DNA of 64,000 bases from assembly GCF_027409185.1 (NCBI RefSeq), contig NC_084462.1, positions 156,289,490 through 156,353,489 on the forward strand. Direction: 5' to 3'. Below, one piece after another: positions 1-11,199 of the stretch; position 1 is the first letter of the stretch; each line of letters starts with the position of its first letter. This DNA is from Cynocephalus volans (Eukaryota; Chordata; Mammalia; Dermoptera; Cynocephalidae). Under the pieces are notes generated by a model that saw only the letters and a program-made list of their open reading frames with translations, did not search any database and was not told the DNA's origin. Position numbers and translations under genes: made by a program.

Positions 1-105
1 AGGTTTATTTCCGCCCCCATGACCCAAACCACTCCCAACACTGCCACATTGGGGATCAGATTTCCACACGAGTTTTGGGGGGACAGTAATATCCAAACTC
101 TATCA
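1..105 (-). mobile_element. MaLR LTR fragment, cut by window edge
   Basis: Read on the minus strand this begins TGATAGAGTTTGGAT near 105 and runs through the phrase ATCTGATCCCCAATGTGG. That is nearly the same as the start of the LTR at 4808-5246. It is therefore the 5' end of an ERVL-MaLR (MST/MLT-like) LTR in antisense, with the remainder outside the window or lost. Confidence 0.75.
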
Positions 106-1337
106 CTGGCATATCTTCATTCTTTGGGGATAGCTAAATTATGGTTAATAAGGATGTTAATTAAGCGGGGCATACTGTTTTTGCTTAAAAACTAAATGTT
201 GTGAGAGGCTGATTTTCTTGTTTGGCTGCTGAACTTGCTCTGTGGGCAATTCTTAAAGAAGTGACTCCTAATGCTTTCAACCGTTGGCAGCAAAGTTACA
301 TTTAAGCGTCAGCCTCTGCCTTTCTGAAGGACACTGCTCACCTGAGTGGTCTGTACTGGCCACCAGTTGTGCTCCATTTAAAATCCTCTGCCTCCAGCTC
401 TAATGCATGACCAGCTCTGAACAAACGTGAGCAAGGTGTAACCTGACAGTGCCTCCTCACATGTCACCTCCCACTTGCTGTCCCAAGCTGGATGGCCAGT
501 TTTGACCCCTCTCAGGGATGGAGCAAGAGGTGGGAGCAGGGGTGGGAACAGGCCTGAAGACCCTGACCTGTCGGGGTTCTGAGCTGGCTTTGGGTACCCT
601 GGTCTTGGCGCATGTTTAAAGCTGATTCTTTCTTTCCTAGGTCCTTTTGTGGGTGCTTCTGAGGTTTCTGTCTCTAGAGACCACTCTCCTGCATGTCCCT
701 CTACCTGGGTAGGTAGCACTTTCCTTAGCCCCAAGAGACTGTCTCTCATCTCCACCTTCTTGCTGGTGTATTCCAGAATCATCTAGATGGCCTGCTGGAC
801 AGAACCCAGGACAGTCCACACCTGGCCCTGGGAAGCACTTGGCCATCCCTTGCCCAGAGACACTTGGGGTACACAGATTCAGCCCAGCACAACCACTTCT
901 TCAAGTGGCCCCATGGGAGCCCCCTCGTCCTGTGGCCTGTGGGGCAGGAGGTGGCAGCTCCTCTCTCCTGCCTGTGAAGGTGAGGGCTCAGCCCCACGCA
1001 GGCTCTGTCCAGAGAATTGCTCTGCAAATGCCTCCCCCGCATTTCTCCATGCCTGGATGGAGCCGTTTTATATGTTCAAACTGGATAATGGCCCAATCAT
1101 CTTGGACCTGGTTTTTTAAATTTATACAGTCTGCACATGGTGATCTGGCTTCACATCTACTGTGTCTTCATGTCTCAGTCAAAACTTTCATTTTAATATA
1201 CTGATACATTGTCTTCTGAGTTAAAAGGCAGATGATGACTGTAAAAGTTTATGGGCTCATATTACCTAGCTGTAAAGAAGAAATCATGCACAATTGCAGC
1301 AGATAGGATGGAACTAAAGAACAGACACTAACTTCTG
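106..1337. other. Single-copy intergenic sequence
   Basis: No recognisable gene, RNA or repeat. The open frames here lack any familiar protein similarity and overlap on both strands. It may lie downstream of JDP2, but nothing proves this. Confidence 0.5.
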
Positions 1338-1580
1338 CTGAGTACCTAGCATGTGCTGGGCTCTTGTGAGGTGGGTATTATAATTTTAAGTCCCATTTCA
1401 CTGATCAGGTAACTGAGGCTTGGATAAGAGACTTGTCCAACATCACACAGCTAGCACACCTGGATTCAATTCGACCAACATTTACTGAGCTCCTTCCAAG
1501 CCGGAAGACAAATGTGGGCCCCACAGAATCCCTGCCATCAGGAAGGGCACAGTCTCTGGGGAGGCAGACAGACCCACATG
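1338..1580 (-). repeat. MIR (antisense) followed by L2-like fragment
   Basis: The 1338-1475 part has the MIR antisense order: CATGTGCTGGGCTC, then a decayed TTTCACTGATCAGGTAACTGAGGC core, then CACACAGCTAG. The adjoining 1476-1580 resembles the L2 phrase 'tttactgagc ... ccctgcc ... cagtct'. Both are ancient relics common to all placental mammals. Confidence 0.75.
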
Positions 1581-2782
1581 GTAAGGGCTGGACTAGGGGC
1601 AGGTCTAGGGCAACAGGGAGGAGACTTCTACGTCAGGTCAGTGACTTTCCTTCTGCGGGAAATAAACCCCCCTTGGACTGGGCACACACTGTGGTTTGGT
1701 AACCGTCTTAGCATTTTGTCCCTGAGGGTACCTCTCCTGTCAACATTTTAGTCTCTTGAGAGCAGTCCTGGCCACTGATCCCCGCTGGTCAGCCCAACAG
1801 CACATGAACTGCTTTCTCCTCGGCCAATTCATAGTTGCCTCTTTTAGGTGACCAGGAGGCTGTCCCCGCAGCAGTGACCTCTTCCTCGGGGTGGCTTGTC
1901 TAGTTTGTGACCGTTACAGTCCCTCAATCCTGGCTTGATGATCCTTCCTGAGAGAAGAGACTCTGACAAACCAGTCACAAGCTCAGTGGATTTAAGCTCC
2001 CCTCAGGCCCTAATTCCTTCCTTCCAGCCCTATTTACTGTGGTATTTATAGCCCAAACGTGAAGGGTATGATAATTCTCCTCTACCTTTCTTTTCTCAAA
2101 ATAAAGATTCAGTCCACCCTTCTGTAAACCCAGATTTGCATCACACTGCCCGAGAAGAACCTCCTCAGGGCCTGAGACCTGAGCATCTGAACTCTCTGAC
2201 ATTATACAGGGTTTCTGAGAAAGCTCTGTTCCTCTTTGAAGACACAGGGCAAACCTGGAGAGACTTTCCTTAAGTGCATGTCTTTCAAGTAGCTGAAGCC
2301 TTTGCACTTCTAAAGCAGCCTCCAGCTCAGGCTCCAGAGACATCCCTTCCCTCATTAGAAAGGGAGGGGAACTGTGAAAGGAGGGGAGTCCAAGGTCACC
2401 ACTAGTGGGTCATGAAAAAAGCACAAGTGAAACATTCAGCTTCTTAGAGAAGAGCTTTTTGGGGCCTGGCAGGTAGGCCAGGCAGGTGGAGGGGCAGGGA
2501 GCCCTGCAGGCGACCTCCATCCCTGAGTGGGCTCCCCACCCATGGGCAGGTAACCCATGTGGGCCCGTTGGAGCCAGCAGTTTCTACCCTCCCACGTACC
2601 AGACTGCAGATCTTTAATAAGGACTTGTGAAAAAGTGGGTTTCTTTCATCATAAACTGATAGATAATTAATGGGATTTACTAAGTTAGTTACATAAATAT
2701 GGAACTGTTTACAAGTATAACACCCGGGTGTGGATTTCATTTTGCTGCCTATTCCTCCTCCCAAGGAAATTTATACTAGTAG
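1581..2782. other. Single-copy intergenic sequence
   Basis: Nothing recognised. The reading frame 1975-2355 on the minus strand is short, shows no family similarity and has no splice or promoter context. Confidence 0.5.
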
Positions 2783-3128
2783 TGAAAGGACGAGTCGACA
2801 CCAGTTGACGATCCACCGGAGAGAGCTCGCTTATTAGGCGGCACCCACACATATATATAGGGCTTTTAGGGAAGGCTGATTGGCTTAAAATACAATCCCT
2901 ACTTAGAGGGCAACCAGCGCCATGATGGGGTGTGGCCGAGAAGGACTTATGTGATCAGGGTGTGATCCCTTGGGGCATTTGGGTTCAATATCCGGCCTGA
3001 GGGAAAGGTTGGTGAGGTTTTTCAGCTTACATTCCTCGGTGTGATCCCTTGGGGCATTTGGGTTCTTACAAGTAGCCTAGCCAGGAAGGGGTGGCTAAAC
3101 TAAGCTGAACCATCCCTGTTTACTTTCA
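2783..3128 (-). mobile_element. Solo LTR of a short-LTR retrovirus-like element (class II-like)
   Basis: 346-bp unit with TGAAAG/CTTTCA inverted ends, giving TG...CA termini. On the minus strand it runs from an apparent U3, through a TATATATA box, to an AATAAG poly(A)-like signal and a U5 end rich in CGs. A 28-bp phrase containing GTGATCCCTTGGGGC occurs twice in the U3 (2959-2986 and 3038-3065). No internal region or clear target duplication is seen. Class II (ERVK-like) assignment rests on the short length and terminal style and is tentative. Confidence 0.65.
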
Positions 3129-3136
3129 TCTTCTTT

Positions 3137-4445
3137 ATTTAAACATTTACTTGAAAAACATACAAGGGTTAAAAATGACCTATAATTAAAAGAATGGAAA
3201 GAAAAGCCACAGACTGGAAGAAAATCTTTGCAAAACACATATTTGATAAAGGACTTGTATCTAAAATATACAAAGAACTCTTAAAACTCAACAATAAGAA
3301 AGCAAACAACCCAATTAAAATGGGCAAAAGATCTGAACAGACACCTCATTAAAGAAGATATATGGATGGCAAATAAGCATATAAAAAGATGCTCAGCATC
3401 ACAAGTCACTGCGGAATCGCAAATTAAAACAAGGAGCTACCAACACACACCTGTTAGAGTGGCTAAAATCCAAAACACAGATAACACCGAATGCTGGTGA
3501 GGAGGTGGAGCAACAAAAACTCTCACTTGTTGCTGGTGGGAATGCAAAATGCTACAGCTGCTTTGGAAGACAGTTTGGCAACTTCTTACAAAGCCAAACA
3601 TACTCTTACCACACAATCAGCCAATCACATGTCTTGGTATTTACCCAAATGAGTTGAAAACTTATGTTCACACTAAAGTTTACAGCAGTTTTCTTCATAA
3701 TCACCGCAAGTTGGAAGAAACCAAGATGTGCTTCAATAGGTGAATGAATAAACTCTGGTACCTTCATAAGAGAAAATATTATTTAGCAATAAAAAGAAAC
3801 GAGCTATCAAGCCATGAAAAGATATAAAGGAAACTTAAATGCATACTGCTAAGTGAAAGAAGCCAGGCTGAAAAGGTTACATACTGTATAGTTCCAACTA
3901 TATGACATTCTGGAAAAAGCAAAACTATAGAGACAGTAAAAAGGTCAGTGGTTGCCAGGGGTTCAGGGTGTAGAGAGGGAGAAATGAAGAGATGGAGCAT
4001 AGGGGACTGTTAGGACGGTGGAACTATTCTGTATGATACTGTAATGGTGAATACATGACATTACACATTTGCTAAAACCCACAGAACTGTACAACCAGAG
4101 AGTGAACCCTAATTTAAACTATGGATTTTTTTTTTTTTTTTTAAAGATGACTGGTAAGGGGATCTTAACCCTTGACTTGGTGTTGTCAGCACCACACTCT
4201 CCCAAGTGAGCCACAGGCTGGCCTTAAACTGTGGATTTTTGTTAATAATAATATATCATTTGGCTTATCAATGGTAACAAATGTACCACACTAATGCAAA
4301 ATATTTATAATAGGGGAAACTATCAGGGAAGAGGTACGGGAGGGGGCAGAGGTGGAGAACAGGGAGTATATAGAAACTCTGTACTTTCTGCTCACTTTTT
4401 CTGCAAACCTAAAACTGCCCTACAAAATAAAGCCTATTTATTTTT
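3137..4445 (+). mobile_element. L1M 3' end (end of ORF2 plus 3' UTR)
   Basis: Sense fragment of an old L1. The first part encodes the C-terminal ORF2 region in broken frame, recognisable from a stretch reading like 'LLWKTVWQLL' near 3560. It is followed by typical L1M 3' UTR phrases on ATGACATTCTGG, TTGCCAGGGG and a terminal AATAAA-like A-rich tail. It is interrupted by a CYN SINE at 4131-4223. No intact ORF remains. Confidence 0.85.
4131..4223 (-). mobile_element. CYN SINE monomer in L1, with duplication
   Basis: Antisense tRNA-Ile-derived SINE: a T-run, then the inverse of AAGTCAAGGGTTAAGATCC and of GAGAGTGTGGTGCTGAC. Flanked by a 17-bp target duplication with one mismatch, 4114-4130 and 4224-4240 (TTAAACTATGGATTTTT / TTAAACTGTGGATTTTT). 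Confidence 0.9.
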
Positions 4446-4807
4446 TTTAAAAGGTATATGATTCCATCTCTTTTTTTTAATCATGTAAAATAAGAAATAG
4501 ATACCTGTATTAGTCCGTTTATGTTGCTTATAACAAAATACCTGAAACTGGGTGATTTATAAAGAATGACATTTGCTTACAGTTTCTGAGGTTGGGAAGT
4601 CCAAAGTCCATCTGATGGTGGCGACCATGACCCAGGGGTCTCACATTGCAAGATGGTGGAAGCAGAGAGATCAGAGAGAGTAAAAGGCAGACTCTCCTCT
4701 TCTCTGAAAGCCCCCAGAACCACGCCCCTGGCCACCATTTTTAATCCATTCACTACTGCACACTCCTACAGTCCAATCACCTCTTTAAGTCTCCACCTTT
4801 CAATTAC

Positions 4808-5246
4808 TGATGGAGTTTGGATGTGTTGTCCCCGCCAAAACTCCTGTGGAAATCTGATCCCCAATGTGGCAGTGTTGGAAACTGATTGAGTCATGGGGGT
4901 GGATCCCTCATGAATGGATTAATGCTCTCCCTGGGGGAGGGGGGATTAATGAGTGAGTTCTCGCTCTATTAGTTCCCCTGAGAGCTGACTCTGACTTCTA
5001 CTCTCTCTTGCTTTCTCTCTCTTGCTTCCTCTTGCCATGTGATCTGCTCGTACCTGCCAGCTGCCTGCCACTCTCTGCCATGAACAGAAGCAGCCTGAAG
5101 CCCATGGCAGATGCAGCTGTCCCAAAATTGTAAGCCAAATAAATCTCTGTTCTTTATAAATTACCCAGTTGCAGGTATTTCTGTTACAGCATAAATTACC
5201 CAGTTGCAGGTATTTCTGTTACAGCAACACAAAATGGACTAGAACA
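4808..5246 (+). mobile_element. Nested MST-like MaLR solo LTR
   Basis: Sense LTR with TG...CA ends and a 5-bp ATTAC duplication (4803-4807, 5247-5251), inserted into the antisense LTR around it. Contents follow MaLR order: TGATGGAGTTTGGATG start, 'GAGTGAGTTCTCGCTC', AATAAA poly(A) signal near 5138, then ACCCAG...GGACTA end. It carries a 35-bp perfect tandem duplication near its 3' end (5156-5225). Confidence 0.88.
5156..5225 (+). repeat. Perfect 35-bp tandem duplication in LTR
   Basis: Two identical 35-bp units, 5156-5190 and 5191-5225, starting ATAAATTACCCAG and ending CTGTTACAGC. The unit is downstream of the AATAAA of the nested LTR, so it doubles the U5-like end. Other LTRs of this type in the window have a single copy. 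Confidence 0.95.
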
Positions 5247-5373
5247 ATTACCATAATAAGATTTCCCACCCTCTTAATAGTCACAGTGGGGGCTAAGTTT
5301 CTAATACATAAAACTCAGGGGACACAATTCAAGCTCCAGTGAATTTTGGGGGGATGTAATTCAATCCACTACA

Positions 5374-6606
5374 ATACCTCTGAGGGGCTGGAGTTGCCTG
5401 CCTGTGGAGTTGCCAGGCTGGGATTGCACTCCAGTGGCTCCACAGTTCTGGGGGCTTGGGGCTGACCCTGCTCCCATGGCATCACTAGGCATTGCTCTGG
5501 TGGTAGTCCCACCCCTGTGGCATTTCTTTGCCTGGGCCCTGAGACTGTCTGAGGCATCCTTTGAAATCTATGAGGAGGTAACCATGCCTTTATAGCTTGT
5601 GCACACTGTGCATGCCTGAAGAGTTAGCACCATGTGGATGCCATCAAGGCTCACCACTTGCGCCCTCTGGATCAGTGATCTGAGCCATACCTGGGCCTGC
5701 CTGAGCCATAGATGAGGCTGCCAAGGAGTGCGAAACCAGAATGCATGGAGCAGAGGCTTGAGGAGGAGGCCCTGGACAGCAAGTCCCAAAGTCCCTTGGG
5801 AACCATGGGCTCCTCCCTTGAAACTGTTCTTCCCTCAAGGCTCTGGCATTCTGGGCCTGATGTGCATGGCAGCCTCAAAGATCTCCAAAATGCCTTCTGG
5901 GTCATTCTCCCATTTTCTTGATTAATAGAATCTGGCTTCCTTCTATCCATACAAATCTCCTTATCAAAGGGTTGCTTGGCCACACCCTTAGTTTTCTCTA
6001 CTAAACATGCTTTTTATTCTTTACATGGTCAGGCTAAGAATTTTACCAGTCTTTATGTTCTACTTCCCTTTTAATTATAAATTCTATCTTTAAATCATTT
6101 TTTTCTTGAATTTTACTATAAGCTTGCCTGTGGCAGCTTAAGCAGTAAGAGAAGCCATGCAGCATGCTGAGCACATTGCTTAGATACTTCTTCCACTAAA
6201 TGTCCTAATTCATAGCTCTTAAATTCTACTTTCCATAAAGCAGTAGGACACAATTCAACCAAGTTCTTTGCCACTTTATAACAAGGATGGCCTTTATTCC
6301 AGTTTCCAATAAGATATCCTCAATTTTGTCTAAGAGCTCATCAGAATGGCCTTTACTGTCCATATTTCTACCAGCATTCTGTTGACAACCACTTAGACAA
6401 TCCCTAAGACTGTGGCTATCTCTACAGCTTTCCTCTTCTGAGCCCTCACCTGAAATGTCCATAATACTCTGTTCACTGCAATACAGGTTTTCTCCAGCAC
6501 AAACTTCAAAATGGATCCAGCCTCTACCCATTACCGAGTTGCAAAGCCACTTTTACATTTTTAGGTATTTGTTATAGCAACACCCCACTTTTCTAGTACT
6601 GATTTC
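5374..6606 (-). pseudogene. MaLR internal region (decayed)
   Basis: Antisense internal sequence of a THE1/MST-type MaLR element, recognised by its order and by similarity to the internal region at 33918-35536. The part adjoining the right LTR carries a gag-like remnant; a minus-strand frame at 6226-6531 belongs to it. The end near 5374 lacks the 3' part seen in the other provirus and its own left LTR. Non-functional relic. Confidence 0.75.
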
Positions 6607-7013
6607 TGTCTTAGTCCATTTGTGCTGCTATAACAAAATACCACAGACTGGGTAATTTATAAAGAATGGAAATTTATTTCTCACAGTTCTGGAGTCTGGG
6701 AGTCCAAGATCAAGGTGCTGGAAGGTTCAGTATTTGGCAAAAGACTGGTCTCTTGTTTCAAGATGGTGCCTTGTTTATGTATCCTCCAGAGGGGAGGAGC
6801 GCTGTGTCCTAACATGACAGAAGGGATGGAAGGTGTAAAACAGGGCTGAACTCCTTTTGTCAAGCCCTTTACAAGGGCACCTAATCCCATTCATGAGGGT
6901 AGAGTCCTCAAGACTCCATCACCTCTTAAAGGCCACATCGCTTAATACTATTGCATTAGGGATTAAGTTTCAACATGAATTTTAGATGAGACAAAAACAT
7001 TCAAACCATAGCA
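6607..7013 (-). mobile_element. MaLR LTR, 5' LTR of the adjoining internal region
   Basis: Antisense LTR. Minus-strand start TGCTATGGTTTGAATG at 7013, AATAAA about 55 bp before the 3' end, end ...GGACTAAGACA at 6607. It directly abuts the internal region and is clearly a different subfamily from the LTR at 4506-5373. Confidence 0.8.
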
Positions 7014-7046
7014 GTAGATATTGCAGCCCATCCCATTACCCCTTTC

Positions 7047-7437
7047 CTTGGATTGAGTGTCCCCCGCAAATTTGACTCCCACTGTCATAGTGTTAAGAAA
7101 GTGGGAAATCCTATTATGGTAATTTAAAGGTGGGGCCTTGAAGAGCTGACTAGATTCTGAGGACCATGCCTAGTGAATGGATTAAAAACAGTGGTCATGG
7201 ACATGGTTCTGAGGGCTTTAAAAGGAGAGTGCATGAGGAGATATCACTCTCTCTGCTCCACCATTTTCTGCCATGTGAGACCCCTGGGTCACTTGCTACC
7301 ACCAAGACCCTCACCATATGTGTTCCCCGGATTTTGGACTTCCTAGCCTCCAAAATTGTAAGAAGCAAATCTCATTTTCTTTATAAAATACCCAGTTCCA
7401 TGTATTTTGTTATAAGCAACAGAAACAGACTAATATA
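7047..7437 (+). mobile_element. MaLR LTR, sense
   Basis: Sense LTR with GGATTGAGTGTCCCC start, TATTATGGTAATT, CCTTGAAGAG and CAGAAACAGACTAATA end. It is the same subfamily as the LTRs of the provirus at 33526-35953. Its first bases are decayed and I found no target duplication. Confidence 0.8.
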
Positions 7438-8365
7438 CTCCTCTCTGCATATCCCCAAGTAGAGTAACCATTATTCATAATTTGGTGTACATGCTTTCTT
7501 ATTTCTTATTTTTCTACTAATTTTCTATAAAAATATCTACATATACATGTATATAGCATCACACACGCACAAGAAATAAAGATAAAATCATGTTTTACAT
7601 AGTAGTCTGCAACTTGCTCATTTCAGTTACATTATGGACTTCCTTTTATGCTGTACATGCAGATCTAATGCTTTCTTGAAAACAGGGCCTGCTGACCATC
7701 TATGTGCACTAACAGTAGACATTACGCAGAGTCTGATTACTAAAGATTCACAGGATCGAAATTGTCAATGTTCACAAATCTAAAGTTTATTGCAGGAAAA
7801 GCATTCATTTAATGAAGCAACAGCATTAAAGCGAGACAGTAAGGGGTCCAGAGAAGGCAGGTATAAGCTCCAATTGTTCCCCCTCTGGAAGGGGGCCATA
7901 CCAGACACGCTTTCTTGCTCAGATCACAGATGTACCACAGAACACCTCAGAACTAGGAAGCCCAAAATGAAGTTTCCATCAGGGCTTCTTATATCCTGCT
8001 GCTCATGTAGGCATATTTTTTGCTGTGTTACCAGCCCCAACATCAGAGTTCTCCAGGGGTCTCACCGAGACAAAGTACAAATCATCAATCTCACTGTTGT
8101 CAATAAGCAATGCTGAACAAGTGCAAATAAAAATAAACGCTGCTGACAAGCTGGTACAAACCATCCTGAAACCCCTCGGACCCACAGTTACAAAATAACA
8201 CTATCAATCAGTTCGTTTAATGCCTTGACCAGCAGTGCTGTGCAGGAACAGCTCTTACTTCAGTAAATCAGTTCATGCCAATTCCAGGCCTGCTGGAATT
8301 AACCCTCACAACACACCATGATATGTATAAACCATCCTTTATTCAACCATTCCAGAATTGATGGT
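7438..8365. other. AT-rich intergenic sequence, possible L1M debris
   Basis: 7440-7640 resembles old LINE 3' sequence but is too decayed to name. 7641-8365 shows nothing recognisable. Overlapping short frames on both strands look random. Confidence 0.4.
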
Positions 8366-8515
8366 GTATTAGTCAGGGTTCTCCAGAGAAACAAAATCAT
8401 TAAGCAATGTATATATGTGTCTATATACATATATCGAAATGTACACATATGTATAATACATGTATACATAAATATCTGTAAATGTGTGCATTCATCGAGA
8501 GAAAGTGAGAGAGAA

Positions 8516-8546
<31 letters not shown>

Positions 8547-8996
8547 GATTGAATGGATAATATATGAGGAATTGGCTCACATAATTATAGAGTCTAAGAA
8601 GTCCCATGATCTGTCATCAGCAAACTGAAGACCCAAGAAAGTTGGTGGTGTAATTATCCCAAGTTTGAAGGCCTGAGAACCCAGGGAACCAATGGTGTGA
8701 ACCCCAGTCCAAGGGAAGGAGAAGATGAGGTGAGACATCCCGGTTCAACCAGTGAGGCAAAAAAAAAAAAGGGGGGGGATAAATTCCTCTTTCTTTCACA
8801 TTTTGTTCTGTTCAGTACCTCAATGGATTGGATGATCCCCACCCACATTGGGGAGAGCAACCTACTTTGCTGAGTCCACATATTCAAATGCTAATCTCAT
8901 CTAGAAACACCCTCACAGACATACCCAGAAGTAATATTTAATCTGGGCACCCCATAGCCCAGTCAAGTTGACACATGAAATTAACTATCACAATGG
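8366..8996 (-). mobile_element. LTR-like element, probable class III
   Basis: Known mammalian repeat layout in antisense. It starts TATTAGTCAGGGTTCTCCAG, then microsatellite, GGAATTGGCTCACAT, GCTAATCTCATC, and ends with CAAGTTGACACATGAAATTAA. On the minus strand it starts TGTGATAGTTAAT and ends CCCTGACTAATA, like ERVL/MaLR LTRs. I am unsure of its family name. Confidence 0.65.
8405..8548. repeat. Compound microsatellite
   Basis: TATATA/TGTATA-rich stretch, then GAGAGA, then five GACA units (about 8526-8545). It expands the A-rich part of the LTR-like element around it and is likely polymorphic. Confidence 0.85.
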
Positions 8997-9520
8997 GCAC
9001 GTAGATTATTTCTTTTTTCCCCCACTGCTACTATAAACAGTGAACATCCTTATACATTTATGCCTTTATGTATTTATACTTTTATTTCTGTAGCACACAT
9101 CCCTCAAACAAGGATGTTACCAAATCACTTTCCTTTGCCCATCTTGGCCTGTCTTTTGTTGTATTCTTTCCCCCTGTGTTTTAGGAGAATGGAAACTCCC
9201 TGTGCAGCGATGCTGTGCTCTAGAATTTTTCTGTGCTCATTACAGATCTCCCGAGGTACCTTCCTTAGCTTTCTGCACCTGCTGTGATACCCCAGTTTTC
9301 TCTGACTTTCTGTGTCTTGATTCTCTTACCCTTTCTTCATGCCTTAGGGAATGTGGTTCTTTCTCTCTGAGGTCAGGGCTCTCAACCTCTCTGCACAATG
9401 GAAGGGATCATTTCTCTAAGGTAATTCTATTATTTTGAAAAAAGACTGTTTCCTAATAAATAGAACATACACCCAGAGGCATAAGACTTAAAGAAACAAT
9501 ACAAATCTCATACTTTGTGT
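8997..9520. other. Intergenic, nothing recognised
   Basis: T-rich, then single-copy. 9000-9100 faintly resembles LINE 3' sequence. No gene signal. Confidence 0.4.
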
Positions 9521-10440
9521 GTTATTTAGCTGTGTTAACAGATGAACTTCAAATCTCACTGGCTTAACATAAGAAAAGTTCGCTTCTCCTCTGATAAAGT
9601 CCACATGGCAGCAAAGTAGGGGGCTCTCCTCCATGCTGTCACTCCAGGATCCAGTTTCCTTCTATTTTGTGCCTGTCTCCTGTAGTACCTTGCAGTCCTT
9701 TCTATTCAGCTAGCAGATGGGGAGAAAGTATAGCAGACTACACAGGGTTTTGTTATGGTCAGGCCTGAATGTGGCATATAGCACATTATTGTGGTTTTAA
9801 AATATATCCACATTTTTTTTTATATTTCTTCCTTTAAGAGGTGGAACTTAATTCCCTTTCCCTTGAGTATAGGCTGGACTTAGTAATTCATTTTCAACAA
9901 ATAGAATCCAGCAGAAGTGATGGCATGTCACTTCCAAGATTCAGTTATAGAAAGACTGCAGCACCCATCTCAGGTGCTTGTCACTCTCTCTCTTGGATCA
10001 CTCACTTTGGGGGAAGCCATGTCTTGAGCAGTACTATGGAGAAACCCATGCGGCAAGGAACTGAAGCCCTCTGCCAACAGTCCTGGGTGTGATCTTGAAT
10101 GTAGACCCTGCCCTTAAGCCTCAGCCAAGTCTTCAGAGGTCCTGGCCAATAGATTGACTAGAACTTCATGGGAGATACCAAGCTAGAACCACCCAGGTAA
10201 GCCAATCCTGTAACTGTGAGATACTAATGGTTTGTTGTTTTAAACTGCTAGATTTTGGGATAATTTGTTACACAACAATGCCCATTTCCACCTGCATTTC
10301 ACTGGCCGGAGCTCAATCACATGGTCACACCTAACTGTGAGAGGTTGGGAAATGCAGCCTAGTTGTGTGCCCAGGAGGAAAGGGAAATGGATTTGGTGAA
10401 TAGCTGACTACTGTCTGCTATGCCATGGAACTTCTGAGAT
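9521..10440 (+). repeat. Ancient interspersed repeat, split by MLT1
   Basis: Two halves (9521-9785 and 10273-10440) of one repeat. Phrases include AATCTCACTGGCTTAACA, GTCACTCCAGGATCCAG, and, after the interruption, GGGAAATGCAGCCTAG and TGTGCCCAGGAGGAAAGG. A second, diverged copy lies at 15900-16262. I recognise the family from other mammals but am not certain of its name (LTR- or DNA-type). Confidence 0.6.
9786..10272 (+). mobile_element. MLT1-like LTR inside the older repeat
   Basis: Sense MLT1-type LTR: GTGGTTTTAAAATAT start, AAGAGGTGGAACTTAATTCC, ACCACCCAGGTAAGCC and CTAGATTTTGGGATAATTTG near the end. It splits the surrounding repeat, so it is the younger of the two. Confidence 0.75.
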
Positions 10441-11199
10441 TCCTCTCCCACTTGACAGAAACAATATGCAATTTTATCCTGAGACATGATAGGAGCCAAA
10501 GGTCTCCCTTTTGACTATTTGCCACCTATTGTATGTGCACTACAGTAATAGCCTTGGATATCTAGAAAGAAGTAGGAATACTGAATCCAAGTTGACATTT
10601 TATTTTATTTTTAAATTATAATAGCAATAATACTAATTGTTTTGTTGATGGTTTTTCTTAAAGCTTCTACCAAATAGTTTACAAAAAACAGTATTATGTA
10701 TGATCTCAGTGTTTCAGGGTAAATAGGTATTCCCACGCAATGCAAAAAACAATTTCTCTGGACATGTGAGAGTCACACAAAGTGAACAGGTGGGGAGGAG
10801 CCAGTTGAGAAGTATCTGGTCTGTTCCAGTTGAGGCTGGACAACCCTTGAGCTCTGGGGAGCCCCACTCGACTTGTTGGTTCCCCTACCCAGGAAAACCA
10901 AGCTGACCAGCTTCTCACTGAGGAGGGAGCCTCTATGGTGCTCGACGTGGTCAGGTCATTCTCTGTGCCTGAACTTTCCCCCCTTCATGGATAGAAAATC
11001 TTTGTCTGCTGGGAAGACATCTTCCTCCTGGCTCATGGCCTTGTCGATTTCACAGCCACCTCTCCAGGAACAAATTTTCATTTCAGTGTATCACAATTGC
11101 GTCAAGTGATGGCATCCGCTGGGTCATGCATCCTTTTGGGTACCTGCTTCTTTCTCCCTTTCGTCTGCCAGGCTCTGGGCTGAGTGTCTCAGCTAGAGG
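10441..11199. other. Intergenic, nothing recognised
   Basis: Mixed single-copy sequence. The frames 10706-10918 (minus) and 10873-11109 (plus) overlap and have no recognisable products. Confidence 0.45.

Larger units (their letters stand above)
4506..5373 (-). mobile_element. MaLR solo LTR with its own 5-bp duplication, split by a nested LTR
   Basis: Antisense ERVL-MaLR LTR. The minus-strand 5' end (TGTAGTGGATTGAATT) is at 5373 and the 3' end (...GGACTAATACA) at 4506. A direct ATACC repeat flanks it (4501-4505 and 5374-5378), so it inserted on its own account and is not simply the partner of the internal region to its right. The second LTR at 4808-5246 interrupts it. Confidence 0.85.

Noticed and set aside
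378..1204. Overlapping 110-134-codon frames on both strands
   Set aside because: They overlap in several phases, have no recognisable family, no splice or promoter context, and low-complexity composition.
1..2782. JDP2 3' end at the left edge
   Set aside because: Expected from synteny, but I find no JDP2 coding sequence or diagnostic 3' UTR feature.
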